NCBI GenBank assembly: GCA_026770025.1
Contig: JAMXDE010000018.1
Coordinates: 1,240,001 to 1,304,000, forward strand
DNA: 64,000 nt
DNA from: Craspedostauros australis
Taxonomy: Eukaryota > Bacillariophyta > Bacillariophyceae > Mastogloiales > Achnanthaceae
Direction: 5' to 3'
Below, piece by piece: positions 33,306-45,100 of the stretch (position 1 is the first letter of the stretch; the number at the start of each line of letters is the position of its first letter). The position numbers and the translations under genes are program-made. The notes beneath the pieces were generated by a model that had not been told where the DNA came from, ran no database searches, and saw only the letters and a program-made list of their open reading frames with translations.

Positions 33306-33814
33306 AAAAGGCATAAACATTGTAACCTCGTGATTGTGTGTTTATGGCTGTTTACTCCAGATTGTTTGTCTGTCTGTGTGTCTGTGCTGAACTGCCGGCG
33401 TCTGTCAGTTGAGGACACAGTTGGCCCACCCAACCTCCGAAGTTGACACCAACCAAGACGAAAGGGCAGGGATGAACAGGGCTGAGATGTTGCAGGACCT
33501 CGGGGTTTGCTTGTTTAGCACAGGATCATCATCCAAGCAAGACCGATTTTGAGTGACAACCACGGCTGCAGAGATGGTTTCTTGTTCTGTGGCTGTTTAT
33601 GCATATGGCTGTCTGTGTTTGTGTATGTTTGCTTGTGACTACCAAACAATCCACATTTTACTATATTTGTGTCTGTTTGTGTTCTTATACAGCCATAGAG
33701 TGCAACATAAGCCAAAAAGAGGCTTGTCACAATCTGTTGTGCATGGTCTGTTTGTGTATCCATTGATTTGCTTGTCTTTGGCTGTCAGTGTAGCTGTTAT
33801 TTTTGGAATGGAGG
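33306..33814. other. Spacer between the two satellites
   Basis: No supported gene. T/G-rich with several CTGTTTG/CTGTCTG-type motifs. Confidence 0.4.
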
Positions 33815-34350
33815 AATACAGTTACGCAAACATCGTAATTGGCGGATAATAAAGTTACGCAAACATCGTAATTGGCGGATAATAAAGTTACGCAAACATC
33901 ATAATTGGCGGATAACAAAGTTACGCAAACATCATAATTGGCGGATAACAAAGTTACGCAAACATCATAATTGGCGGATGATAAAGTTACACAAACATCA
34001 TAATTGACGGATGATAAAGTTACACAAACATCGTAATTGACGGATAATAAAGTTACGCAAACATCGTAATTGACGGATTATAAAGTTACGCAAAGATGGT
34101 AATTGCCGGATAATAAAGTTACACAAACATCATAATTGACGGATAATAAAGTTACCCAAACATTGTAATTGACGGATAATAAAGTTACACAAACATTGTA
34201 ATTGACGGATAATAAAGTTACCCAAACATCATAATTGGCGGATAATACGTTACGCAAACATCGTAATTGGCGGAAAATAAAGTTACCAAACATCGTAATT
34301 GGCAGAAAATAAAGTTACCAAACATCGTAATTGGCGGAAAATAAAGTTGG
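33815..34350. repeat. 33-bp satellite, about 16 copies
   Basis: GTTACGCAAACATCGTAATTGGCGGATAATAAA-type units repeat every 33 bp from 33821 (33854, 33887 and onward). Drift increases toward the right end, where units lose one to three bases. Variation is concentrated at CGTAATT/CATAATT and GGCGG/GACGG. Confidence 0.92.
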
Positions 34351-34592
34351 TGTACAATTAATCGTTGTTGCAGAGTAAATCGCATAAAGTTAATCATTGT
34401 TGCAGAATAAAGTTACGTAAGGTTATTCGTTGTCGCTGAGTAAACTTGCATTAACACAGTTATTATAATCATTGCAGAACAGAGTATACTTTATCACATG
34501 GTGGAGCTCAGTGTAGAGTATTGTTTACTCTTTGTCAATGATCAATACATCATGAACGTGCTTTCAACATAGACAGCAGATGACCGGTTCCA

Positions 34593-34826
34593 CTCTGACA
34601 GATAGTACTGCCTCTCCCTCTACCTTGTGTTTGCAAAATGCCATCTGCGCCTTTTGGGAGAAACAGAATTATGCGCGAGTATGACCCAAGAGTCCAAATC
34701 GTACTTTGTTTGAGCACTTTGGAAGCAGAGATGAATCTTTTTGCATTTACCATGCCGATAGAGGGCGATAAATGCATTTGTGTACATCAAAGCCCCAATA
34801 GAGGCACTGGCTACCACTTGGCACAA
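34593..34826. repeat. 234-bp direct repeat, copy 2
   Basis: Second copy of 32226-32459 in the same orientation. Together the two bracket 2.1 kb that contains all the small tandem arrays of this region. Confidence 0.85.
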
Positions 34827-35287
34827 TTGCACAATCCCATACATACTCCACAATGCCATGTTTGTTTGTTTGTTTGTTTCGCACACTCTCTTCATCACTG
34901 TTGGACGATACATGCGCTGTCATGTAGTCCAGGTCGCGGACAATTGTGATGTTGCTCTTCCCTGGACGGGACTATTTCTCCCATCTTGGAACCCACGAGC
35001 ATCACGTTACACCAGTACAACTGGTATGTTGCAATTCTTCCATCTACAGATAACAGGGGATTCATTGTTGTTGGGAAGGTCGAGAGGGCAGTGTAGGCCT
35101 GCCCTCCATGACAGTAGGGATGGGATGTGATGGTGTTGGAACACTGCTATTTGGCTTTTGTATGGTTGATTCTGTCTTGGTTCGTGTCAATGCCACCCCT
35201 CAAGCACAGAGATGTAGAGCTTTGGGTTGTTTGGACATTGCAAATTGGGCAGTCTTCCATCACAAAAACAATCTTGCAACATTCATC
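34827..35287 (+). other. 5' flank of the spliced gene at 35.3 kb
   Basis: No independent gene. The frame of the next gene is open back to an in-frame ATG at 35108, so a 60-residue N-terminal extension is possible. The basic start MPRKKEK at 35288 looks more natural. Confidence 0.4.
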
Positions 35288-37910
35288 ATGCCACGAAAGA
35301 AGGAAAAGAATCCACGCTTCATGAAGAAGGGCGAGGATGCCAGGCAGCTCATCTACGAGCTTTCAAAGGACAGCACTCTCTGGTTTTGGGAAGCATGCAG
35401 ACTGCAGGAGCATTTCGCATTTCTGACAAAATACCCATGCAAGAACTTTGCTGCAGGATGGAAGGAGATTAAGTCACAGCTGCTACAAAATAAGATCTTT
35501 TTTGGTAAGTTGGAGTGCAATGATGGTGTTGGTCTCTCCAGTGATGTTCATGTGTGTGTGGTGCATCACTTCTCAAACTCTGTTTTTCTTTCCTCACTTC
35601 CCTCTCATGAATACCAATCACTCCTTGTTGTGCGCAGACAACGGGGAACTCAATCCCGACGTTGACAGCAATTTTCACTTCGACGTGCGCCCATTGGATG
35701 CACCAGATGGGCTCTATAACGCCATGCTGTCCAAGACTCCCAACAACAAACAATCTCCTCCCACACTCCCAAACACGGCCACTGCCACCTCCAAGGTAGC
35801 AGCCAGACCCACATCACGAAAGAACAGCCCCAATCGCGCTTCGTGTACTGCTGAACGACAAATGGATGATAGTTTGGAATCATTGAGTCCGGACAGTTCG
35901 AAGAGTTCGCGGAGTTCTCAGTCTGAGAGTGATGATGATGTCTACCACGGTGAAATTGAGGATGTCACTGCCAATTACACAGAGAATCGCTGCAGCTCAC
36001 CCACATCACTGATGATTCGAGATCCGCTCAAAGAACGCTTCTCGCAGTTCTTCGCGATGTCCGAGAAGGACAAGGTGAAAGAGTTTTGCGCTTTCCCCAA
36101 GACCATTGAGGTGTTCCATACATCGCAAATTTGGACGCCAGTGGGACAAGCGTATTGCATGCTGGGCATTGACTTCTACCTACCTGCAGCAGCAACACCA
36201 ACCGATGCTGAGGTGACAATCCAGTACCATGATGTTGATGGAGCACAACAGCCATTTGTGGTGTTGTTGTACACCCCACCCAAAGTGCTTGGTGGACCCG
36301 GTGGAGTCGTGCAAGTCCTTGCATCACATCTTGGTGGCTGGTACGGTGACATGGAGCAGAAGAAGCTCGCGCACAAGGGCCAGTGTAAAACCGAGCCCTT
36401 CACAGCAGACCGACGGTGCAAAATGTTTGTGTCAATGCCATTCCCAATCAATACTTGGTTCTGTGGCACTCCTTGTTGCACTGTCAAAGGGGCTACAATC
36501 CTGCGCCACACTGTGAAAGATAACAGTGACCGCGAGCACGAGCATCTCATTCTCACTGTTCGTTTGAAGGAGCAAACAACACGTGTGGGCGTAACATGCC
36601 GTTTTGTGGAGGAGGAGGACGTCCATGCTCATGCGCGGAAACCTGATTCTGTGGGTGCCAACCAAACCCCCCACAGCAGCATCACATTTCCTCACACAAA
36701 TCACAGCACCATCACCATTTCCAACACCAACACTCAACACACGGATACGATCCCAACAGCAGCATCCCACTCCAACAATACTCATCCGCAATGGACCCTT
36801 CCACCAGCCACATTGGCAACTCCAGCACCAGCGCCCACACCAGCACCCACACCAGCACCGGCACTGGCAACAGCGCCAGCCCCAGCCCTGACACCAGTAC
36901 CGGTACCAGCACCAGTACGAGCACCTACAATTGACATGACAGACATCCACTCTGTCATGTCAGAGGCAACTTCTATTCTGCAGTCAGAGCTGGAAGTGCA
37001 AGAAATCCGACTTGCTGCTGCAGAGGCAAAGCTGGCGCTCCATTGACAGGAACGACGAGAGAAGAGGCTCTGCAAAACAGGAGGCCAACCAAGCTCCCCA
37101 TCGAAGAGACCTTTCCTCCACTATGGTTTGTTGATCAAAATTTTGGACAATTCTGCTGAAGGCAATCACCGTGACAGCCGAGCAATCGACTATGAGGATC
37201 TGACACTTGATGGGGAGCTGGGAAACGAGCTCCTCCCATCTCAGATCATCCCAACCGCGGGCACACCTACTGCAGGAGGAGCAAGAGCATCCAACATGCC
37301 ACCTCCGCCAGCACGAGGAGCAGGAGCATCCAATATGCCACCTCCTCCACCACTACTGATCACAACTGGAGCAGCAGCAGGAGGAGGACAAGTTTCCGGA
37401 ATCACACCACCACCACCACCACCGCCGCCAGCAACCATAGCAGGAGCAGCAGGAGGACGAGTTTCCGGAATCACACCGTCAACCACAGCAGGAGCAGGAG
37501 CATCCAATATGCTACCTCCTCCACCTCCAGCAGCAGCAACCACAGCAGCAGCAGGAGGAGACCAAGTTTCTGGAAGCACACCATCACCACCACCACCAGC
37601 AACCACAGCAGGAGCAGGAGTATCCAATATGCCACCTCCACCACCACCACTGATCACAACTGGAGCAGCAGCAGGAGGAGGCCGAGTTTCTGGAAACGCA
37701 CCAGCAGCAACAATCACGGAAGAGACAGAATTGGGGCGAGCAGAGAAAGTCGATGGAGAAGTCACTACCATGCATGAGGGCACCGATGGGATTGCTCCAA
37801 ATGTACCAGGAGATACTGATGACAACACAGAAAGCCATGGAGAAACTTCAACAGTGCCAACATCAGGATCAGGTGCACAGGCTAATCACAGTAGCAACAG
37901 CAGCAGTTGA
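35288..37910 (+). pseudogene. Unrecognised two-exon gene with one in-frame TGA
   Basis: Exon 1 35288-35504; intron 35505-35637 (133 bp, GTAAGT...CGCAG); exon 2 from 35638. Splicing restores a clean frame (KIFF-DNGELNP). The N-terminal 72 residues (MPRKKEK..., WFWEACRLQEHF, NFAAGWKEIKSQL) look like a small helical Trp-rich DNA-binding module of SANT/MADF type. A Ser/acidic linker follows, then a beta-rich middle (FHTSQIWTPVGQAYCMLGIDFYLP) and a coiled coil. That coiled coil is cut by TGA at 37044-37046. The same frame continues in coiled-coil character (QERREKRLCK) into a proline/alanine repeat region and stops at 37910. Total is about 830 codons. It could be a host gene or a transposon accessory protein; I do not recognise it. 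Confidence 0.55.
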
Positions 37911-38681
37911 AAGCCGAATCATCAGGTGAACACGAAAACGGAAGCAGCAGTAGTGGCACCCCAATCGCAGGAGGTGAGGAAAGCACAACAAGCAGACAGC
38001 ATCTCATACACCTCAGGAAGGAAAGGGCGATGCCATGAAAACACCATGTGGAAGACAGAGAGGACCCCAGCCTGGCACAGTTGCATGGGCACCATGGAAA
38101 TTAGTAGGAATAATACCGAACAATGTGCGAGTTTGTGTCGCACTACCAACTTTAGCAATCAATTCAGAACAAATCGAAAATCCTGTATTTTCTTCAAAAG
38201 TTTGAAAGAAGAAGAGGCATATTCTGTGCAGCCAAGTTATTACACGCATGAAACCCAAAAGTGTTGTGAAAGCGTAAGAACGCAGATTATGAGTGTTATG
38301 GAGACCTTCTTGCACGCTGAGTTACGTGGCTGTTGTTACCTGATTGGTTGACACCTGTGTCCTCATTATAACGCCGATTTAACCGTTTCATGTGCATCCT
38401 GGTTTGCAGCAACGACATTTTGGCATCCCTTGTAGCTTCCCACTGTGTCGTCTACTGTGTACATTGTTCTACTTTGGGTGTAGAATAAGCTAAATGTCCA
38501 AAACAAGGCATATTGACGGATAACTTTGGCAAACTTTGCTTGGTTTACGCAAAGTTAGTGAAGTTTCCATACTTCGGACAACCCTCGATTTTCCGTTCTC
38601 CCCCCCCCCCCTCGATGGCGCAACGTGTTCACGCTGCGCGACACCCATCCAATGCAACAACACAGGAGGGCTGACAAGTTC
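37911..38681. other. Spacer
   Basis: No convincing gene. A 141-codon plus frame (37926-38351) has no motif and no ATG near its start. A run of ten or so C at about 38600 precedes the inverted repeat copy. Confidence 0.4.
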
Positions 38682-39013
38682 CTGGCATATCCATAGTGAG
38701 TTTTTTTCTGCCTTTGAAGGCAGGTTCTCTAGTGCACCTGCTTTTAAAGGCAGATCGGGGGGTTCGCAGAGGGCCAAAAATGCCTTTAAAGGCAGGCCTG
38801 CCTTTAAAGGCAGAATTCCGGCCCCTCAGAGGGGGTCAAAATCCCAAAAAATCAGACCCCAACGCAAACATGACACCCCACTGCGTCAAAACAACACGGT
38901 TTTTGCTCTACGCGATACATACGGACGTTGCAACCGCAAATTTACTTCTGGTTGCTGTGCTTTACAGACTAGTGCCAAAATTGAAGCGCACGCATGCAGC
39001 ACTTGATGTGAGC
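38682..39013 (+). repeat. About 330-bp element with nested palindromes, copy 1
   Basis: Same sequence in opposite orientation at 53011-53330. The core has two perfect 14-bp palindromes (TGCCTTTAAAGGCA) separated by GGCC, so the whole 32 bp is itself a perfect palindrome. Partial copies (GCCTTTGAAGGC, GCTTTTAAAGGC) lie just upstream. The homology starts at CATATCCAT-GTGAGTTT and ends at CACTTGATGTGA. Confidence 0.85.
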
Positions 39014-39740
39014 ATGAATAATACACCAATGCCTCTCCTTCGACAATAGCTGGTCTATACTTCTTCTAAGCATGTGGAAGATTGATAATGGTAATAGTCA
39101 TGCATATATTTCTGATTTATTACTTTAGTACAGTTGGCTTCATGGTTGCTTTGCTACGTCTACATGCAAGTTGACGTTCAGACTGACAGATGAGAGAGGA
39201 CGTCCCTCCTCCACGTGTAGATGAGGTGGTTCCGATTCTTCTCCTCTGGTTGCGCTCGGCGTCCATCTCGGTCGTGTTTTGATCGTCTTCCAGCTGCATG
39301 AGACGTCTTCCACATGTTACATTCAATTTCAAACAAATTTCATCGAGGCGTTGAAAAAAACTGCGAAAACACTCCGTTATGTAAATAGAGTCGTTTTGGT
39401 GTCTGCAACGACAGTTCGCGGTATCCAGGTTCTGGGTTGGACGGTTGTGTCCGGTTTCTGCGCCAATGAAAGTCATCGGTTTTGAGTGGCCCAGAACAAG
39501 GAACTTGGCTTGTTTTGGTGTGGGCTTGCGTCATTGTTCATGTCCATTGCACATCAAGGCACCAGGATGGGCAGAAGACGAAAAGCCGACAGCACAGCAA
39601 CTACGAAAGCAACGACGACAGCCACGACGAAAGTGAAAATGAAAGTGACACTGAAAGTGACCACAACAGCAAAGACAATGACAACATCAACATCAACAGC
39701 ACAATACCAAACTGAAAAGCCCAGCCCCTCATCATCACAT
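39014..39740. other. Spacer before minisatellite
   Basis: No supported gene. From 39640 the sequence becomes AC/AAAG-rich and grades into the minisatellite. Confidence 0.4.
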
Positions 39741-41535
39741 CCACATCGATGCGAGAAGCCAACCCCAAAGAGTGACCGATGCAGTCCATGTCCATGCTTG
39801 CCAACAGCATCGCATCGACAGCCAAATCCACTTCGATTGAAGCACGCAGTCTATGTACATGCTCTCCAACAGCATCGCACCGACAGCCACAGCCGCATCG
39901 ATTGAAGCATGCCATCCGTGTCCATGCTCTCCAACAGCATCGCACCGACAGCCACATCCACTTCGATTGAAGCATGCCGTCCATGTCCATGCTCTCCAAC
40001 AGCATCGACATCCACATCCACTCCCATTGAAGCACGCAGTCCGTGTCCATGCTCTCCAACAGCATCGACATCCACATCGACAACCACTTCTATTGAAGCA
40101 TGCCGTCCATGTCCATGCTCTCCAACAGCATCACATCGACAACAACTTCGATTGAAGCATGCCATCCGTGTCCATGCTCTCCAACAGCATCACATCGACA
40201 AACACAGTCGCATCGATCCAATCATGCCGTCCATGTCCATGCTCTCCAACAGCATCGCATCGGCAAACACATCCACTTCGATCCAATCATGCCGTTCATG
40301 TCCATGCTCTCCAACAGCATCACATTGACAGCCACATCCACTTCGATTGAAGCATGCCGTCCATGTCCATGCTCTCCAACAGCATCGCATCGACAACAAC
40401 TTCGATTGGAGCATACTGTCCATGTCCATGCTCTCCAACAGCATCGCACCGACAGCCACATCCACTTCGATTGAAGCATGCTGTCCATGTCCATGCTCTC
40501 CAACAGCATCGCATCGCATTGACAACCACTTCGATTGAAGCATGCCGTCCATGTCCATGCTCTCCAACAGCATCACATTGACAGCCACATCCACTTCGAT
40601 TGAAGCATGCCGTCCATGTCCATGCTCTCCAACAGCATCGCATCGACAACAACTTCGATTGGAGCATACTGTCCATGTCCATGCTCTCCATGCTCTCCAA
40701 CAGCATCGCATCGACAACAACTTCGATTGGAGCATACTGTCCATGTCCATGCTCTCCAACAGCATCGCATCGGCAACCACATCCACTTCGATTGAAGCAT
40801 GCCGTCCATGTCCATGCTCTCCAACAGCATCACATCGGCAACCACAGTCGCATCGATCCAATCATGCCGTCCATGTCCATGCTCTCCAACAGCATCGCAT
40901 CGACAAACACAGTCGCATCGATCCAATCATGCCGTCCATGTCCATGCTCTCCAACAGCATCGCATCGGCAACCACAGTCGCATCGATCCAATCATGCCGT
41001 CCATGTCCATGCTCTCCAACAGCATCGCATCGGCAAACACATCCACTTCGATCCAATCATGCCGTTCATGTCCATGCTCTCCAACAGCATCACATTGACA
41101 ACAACTTCGATTGAAGCATGCCGTTCATGTCCATGCTCTCCAACAGCATCACATCGACAAACACATCCACATTGATCCAATCATGCCGTCCATGTCCATG
41201 CTCTCCAACAGCATCGCATCAGCAACCACATCCACTTCGATCCAATCATGCCGTTCATGTCCATGCTCTCCAACAGCATCACATTGACAGCCACATCCAC
41301 TTCGATTGAAGCATGCCGTCCATGTCCATGCTCTCCAACAGCATCACATCGGCAACCACTTCGATTGGAGCATACTGTCCATGTCCATACTCCACAACAG
41401 TATCGACAGCCACATCCACTTCGATTGGAGCATACTGTCCATGTCCATGCTCTCCAACAGCATCACATCGACAAACACAGTCGCATCGATCCAAGCATGC
41501 CGTCCGTGTCCAAGCTCCACAATAGCATCCACATT
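39741..41535. repeat. Minisatellite of about 59-66-bp units, about 28 copies
   Basis: Every unit contains CCATGCTCTCCAACAGCATC. Two interchangeable tails follow, ending in ACTTCGATTGAAGCATGCC or ATCGATCCAATCATGCC. The units differ in length by non-multiples of three, so open frames are short and shift, which argues against coding. It lies about 650 bp beyond the 3' end of the piggyBac-like gene. Confidence 0.92.
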
Positions 41536-42183
41536 GATAGGTGGCCATTCACTGAATAGTGTATAGATTCATTTCAATGCAATATCATCTTCTTGTCATT
41601 TTTTAGCATGACTTGTGACACCATCGTTTGTTTTTTGGTTTGGTGTGGCAAGTGTTTCATTTTTTGGTTTCCGTGAGGAATAGAGAGTTGTGTTGTGTTG
41701 GATCTCCTGCGGGGCGATCCCATTTTTTTTTGTTGAGATGTTGCGATGGATTGTTTCCAATTTGCTCAAATTGTTTTCCTGATCATGAGATGCTCTATAG
41801 TAACCTTGCGATTTTTTTCGCTACTTTGCGTTTACAAATTGTATTTGTTGTTTTCTTTGTTTTCTCGAGTTTATAATTCTTACGATCTCAGTCGAGAGCA
41901 TTTGGTTCATCTGCCTTTCGCGTGTATCCACGTGTTATTTTTGATTTTTGTGTTATGCCTTTCGCGTGTATCCACGTGTTATTTTTGATTTTTGTGTTGC
42001 GCCTTTCGCGTGTATTCACGTGTTAATTTCATTTCCGTAGTTTGCCTTTCGCGTTCATAATCCGTTTGATTTTCGTGTCATTGTCTGTCTTCTGGCACAG
42101 ATCTGTTGCATCTGCGTAGGTGAGCTGATATGCTATTGATGCTGCTTTTCCCTACTGTTGGCGCGGATCTCTCTGGAGTGCAT
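41536..42183. other. Spacer with a small tandem repeat
   Basis: T-rich, no gene. It contains the four-copy repeat at 41913-42055 and the 3' flank of the transposase gene. I looked for TTAA-bounded inverted ends of a piggyBac element here and could not establish them. Confidence 0.4.
41913..42055. repeat. Four tandem 44-bp repeats with CACGTG
   Basis: GCCTTTCGCG at 41913, 41957, 42001 and 42044. The first three units carry CGTG-TATC-CACG, a small inverted repeat followed by CACGTG. Confidence 0.8.
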
Positions 42184-45100
42184 TCAGGTTGTGCGGTGTC
42201 GTTTCTTGCTGCGAGCCTTCTGTTCAGCGGCAAATTGAGCTGCCGCTCGTTTCTTCATCTCTGCCGCAGCCTTCCTGTTGTCTGCCTCCCTCCTTGCTTG
42301 CGATTCTTCTTCACCCTGTTCGTCATCTCCACCCTCTTGGGTTACTTGTGCTACTGCTGCTGCCGCTGCCCTGCCATCTGTTCCAGCTTCTTCAGCTGGT
42401 TTGTGACTGTTCTGAACTGCCACGACTGCAGGTTGAGCGGCCTTCTTCAATCCTTTCCCAACCTTCGTGCACCATTTGGTGTCTCTGCTATGCAGGATGT
42501 GGTGGCATGTGTTGGGAATCTCCAGGACCCCGTCTTTCGTGGATGCCTTCAACAGTGCCAGACGACCTGGGATGCCGCACTTCTCCATCCATGCAGACTT
42601 TGTCGGTGTGCCCACTCCGCAGACTGTCAGATGACATCCTGTGCAATATGATGTGACTTGCTGATTGCACACGACGCAGCTTCTCCTCTTGTTTGGAACC
42701 GTCACAAGGGTATGGTCCCCTTTGTACAAGCCTTCGATGAACAATGCCTCTGTTGCAGTCCTCTCAGTTGGGGTCTTCCCAAGGATGGCAAGCAATGGTT
42801 GTCGAGTCTCTGGTGCTCCATTCAATTTGAACTCACCGCCATTGCATGATTCGATGCTGCTGGGGAGATTCAGCTTTTCCCTAATGTGTCTGAGCCTCGT
42901 CTCGTCATTCGTTTCACGTGCCAGTCGGGTTTGAGTGTAAGCCACAGCCAAGTGGTGGGATAGGCGTTTGGTAATGGCAGCAAGGGAGTCACGGCAGCTC
43001 CACTTCTTGTTCATCTTGTTCCGAAGATGGATCAACGATGGTGATCGATCGAGATCTGCATTTGTCTCGATTGCCCTGTTGTCCGTGATCTGGATTAGCT
43101 TGTGCACAAGCGTCATCATCAGTTGCATCAGACGCGACACAAGTACGCATTGGAAGGAGACTTTTGGGGGCTTCACCTTGTGCTGTTCCATCAATCTTGA
43201 CATGATATCGGAACCACCCTTCATGATGTTCCATCTTGCTGCCAGCTTTGGAAGGAAGGTCTTGACACGAGGGACCGGGAAGGTGAGATTTTCACATCCT
43301 TTCCACATCATGAGCTGATGGAAGAGGTCATCCTCTGACATGTTCGGGAGGTAGGAGCCTTTGCCCTCGAAGTTGCCGCTGCCCGGATTGGATGACATGA
43401 ACTGCCTCATGAGATCTTCAGATGGAGTTCGTCCCGGTGAATCTTCTTCGTATGCAAACTCGATCACAAGCTTGTACAGATCGTCAAGCACCAAGGCATA
43501 GGCTTCCATCAATGCAGGTGTGAATCTGGTTGCAACAGATCTGAGGATCTCGGCCCCGCTGTCACCTGCTTGCCATGCCGTTCCAATCAAGTATCACAAG
43601 TAGCAGAGTGAGCAACGAGTTAGTATGGTGTCAAAAGCATGCGAACATCGTGCATTGGTGGAAGCAGCATGGACCGGATCTCATCACACATTGTCAATGC
43701 CAATGCCATCGAACTTACCAATCACCATGAGTGCTCCGCTGACACCGTAGACGAATGCATGATGGAGCAACTGGAGTCTTTCGCCTTCCTTGCGGATCAA
43801 TGCCCGAAAGATGCCGCTCTCTGAGTCTGCAAAGAGATGCAAGTTGGGATCCAACCTGTATTGGCGTTGCACAGACAACTGATGCTCCTTCTCCTCCTCC
43901 TTGGTTTTGCGCGAGGCCCTGGTCTTCATCTCGACAACAAAGACCTCATCATCTTCATCGTTGGTGCTGTCTCCGACAACTGCAAGAAAGTCAACGGATG
44001 ATCGAGCATAGGGCTTGTCTCCACGATGCACCAACCCTGCTGTGTATGCGGCCTTCACACAGCTAGGATCTCCAGTCAATTCCGATATCTTTTCAGCTTT
44101 CTTCATGAGTGGCTGCTCATTGGTGTGGCCCAGTCTGGTGGCACGTCGCTCCTCACCAGTGAAAGGCTTCATGAACCATGTCTTCAGCGCCTCTTTCACC
44201 AAGGCCTCCTTCAGTGCCATCATGCCTCCGTCCTCTTCGTTATTCCTCACATTGTTGTTGCTGATGCCTTCAGTATTGCCTTCAACATTGTGTCCGGTGG
44301 CAAGCATGACATCGGCTTCAACAGGAAGGGAAGCCAGAGAGTCGATGCCAATGCCATTGTCGGCCGATGGGAAACGGGCAAGATTGCTGGTGCTATTGCC
44401 TTCAACATCGTCGTCGGAACCGTCCACCTCCAGATTGTCAAGAGCCGGAGTGATAGATGCTTTGTCATGCCGCACCAATGCCTTCATCATTTCACCCTTT
44501 GCCGGAAGTTTGCCAGAGTTGGGGAATCTTGCCTTGTAGATCGCCTCCATGGTCTTTGGGGTCATGGCAACATACGGGCGATCCGGCTTCTGCTGTCGTT
44601 GGATCACAGTCCTGAGCTTCTTGTAGATACTGTCAGCTGTTTTTGGCTTGAATCCGCCACAGAAGAGCACCACCAATTCAGTCACATCTTCGAGCAGCCA
44701 GTCGACAGGAGGATTGTCGCGATTCTGAAGAACTTGGGTGATTGTTTGCTCGATGGATTTTGAGTCTTCGGCATCATCTGTGAGGAGATTGAATCGCTCC
44801 CGTGCCCGATTCTTGACTTCACCTGTTCCGATCTCCACATGGGCTTGTTGCTTTCTGGCTTCAACGTCGATGCCTATGAATGTGGCAATGATTTCCCATG
44901 CCTGATGATGGAGAACATGGCCATTCGTCTCCTTGCACCACTCGGTGCTGGCCAGGACCACGTTGATGATGTTGTGGACGGTGGAGCTCGTCAAGCAGAA
45001 CTTTCGCAACATGAACCAAAGCGGATCTCGCTGTTTGCAGGTCATCCCAACAACATCAAGGTCACGAATCTTCTGTGCCCATCTCATCCTCGCCTTGTCT

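Noticed and set aside
33727-34293. Frames repeating LLSANYDVCVT on the minus strand
   Set aside because: Products of a 33-bp satellite, whose unit is divisible by three.
37241-37828. Minus-strand Gly-rich frame
   Set aside because: Complement of the proline/alanine repeat in the 35.3-kb gene; Gly-rich complements of Pro-rich DNA are expected.
39741-41535. Long open frames encoding SMSMLSNSI-type or CCWRAWTWT-type repeats on both strands
   Set aside because: Frames shift between units and are by-products of the minisatellite; no start, splice or gene context.
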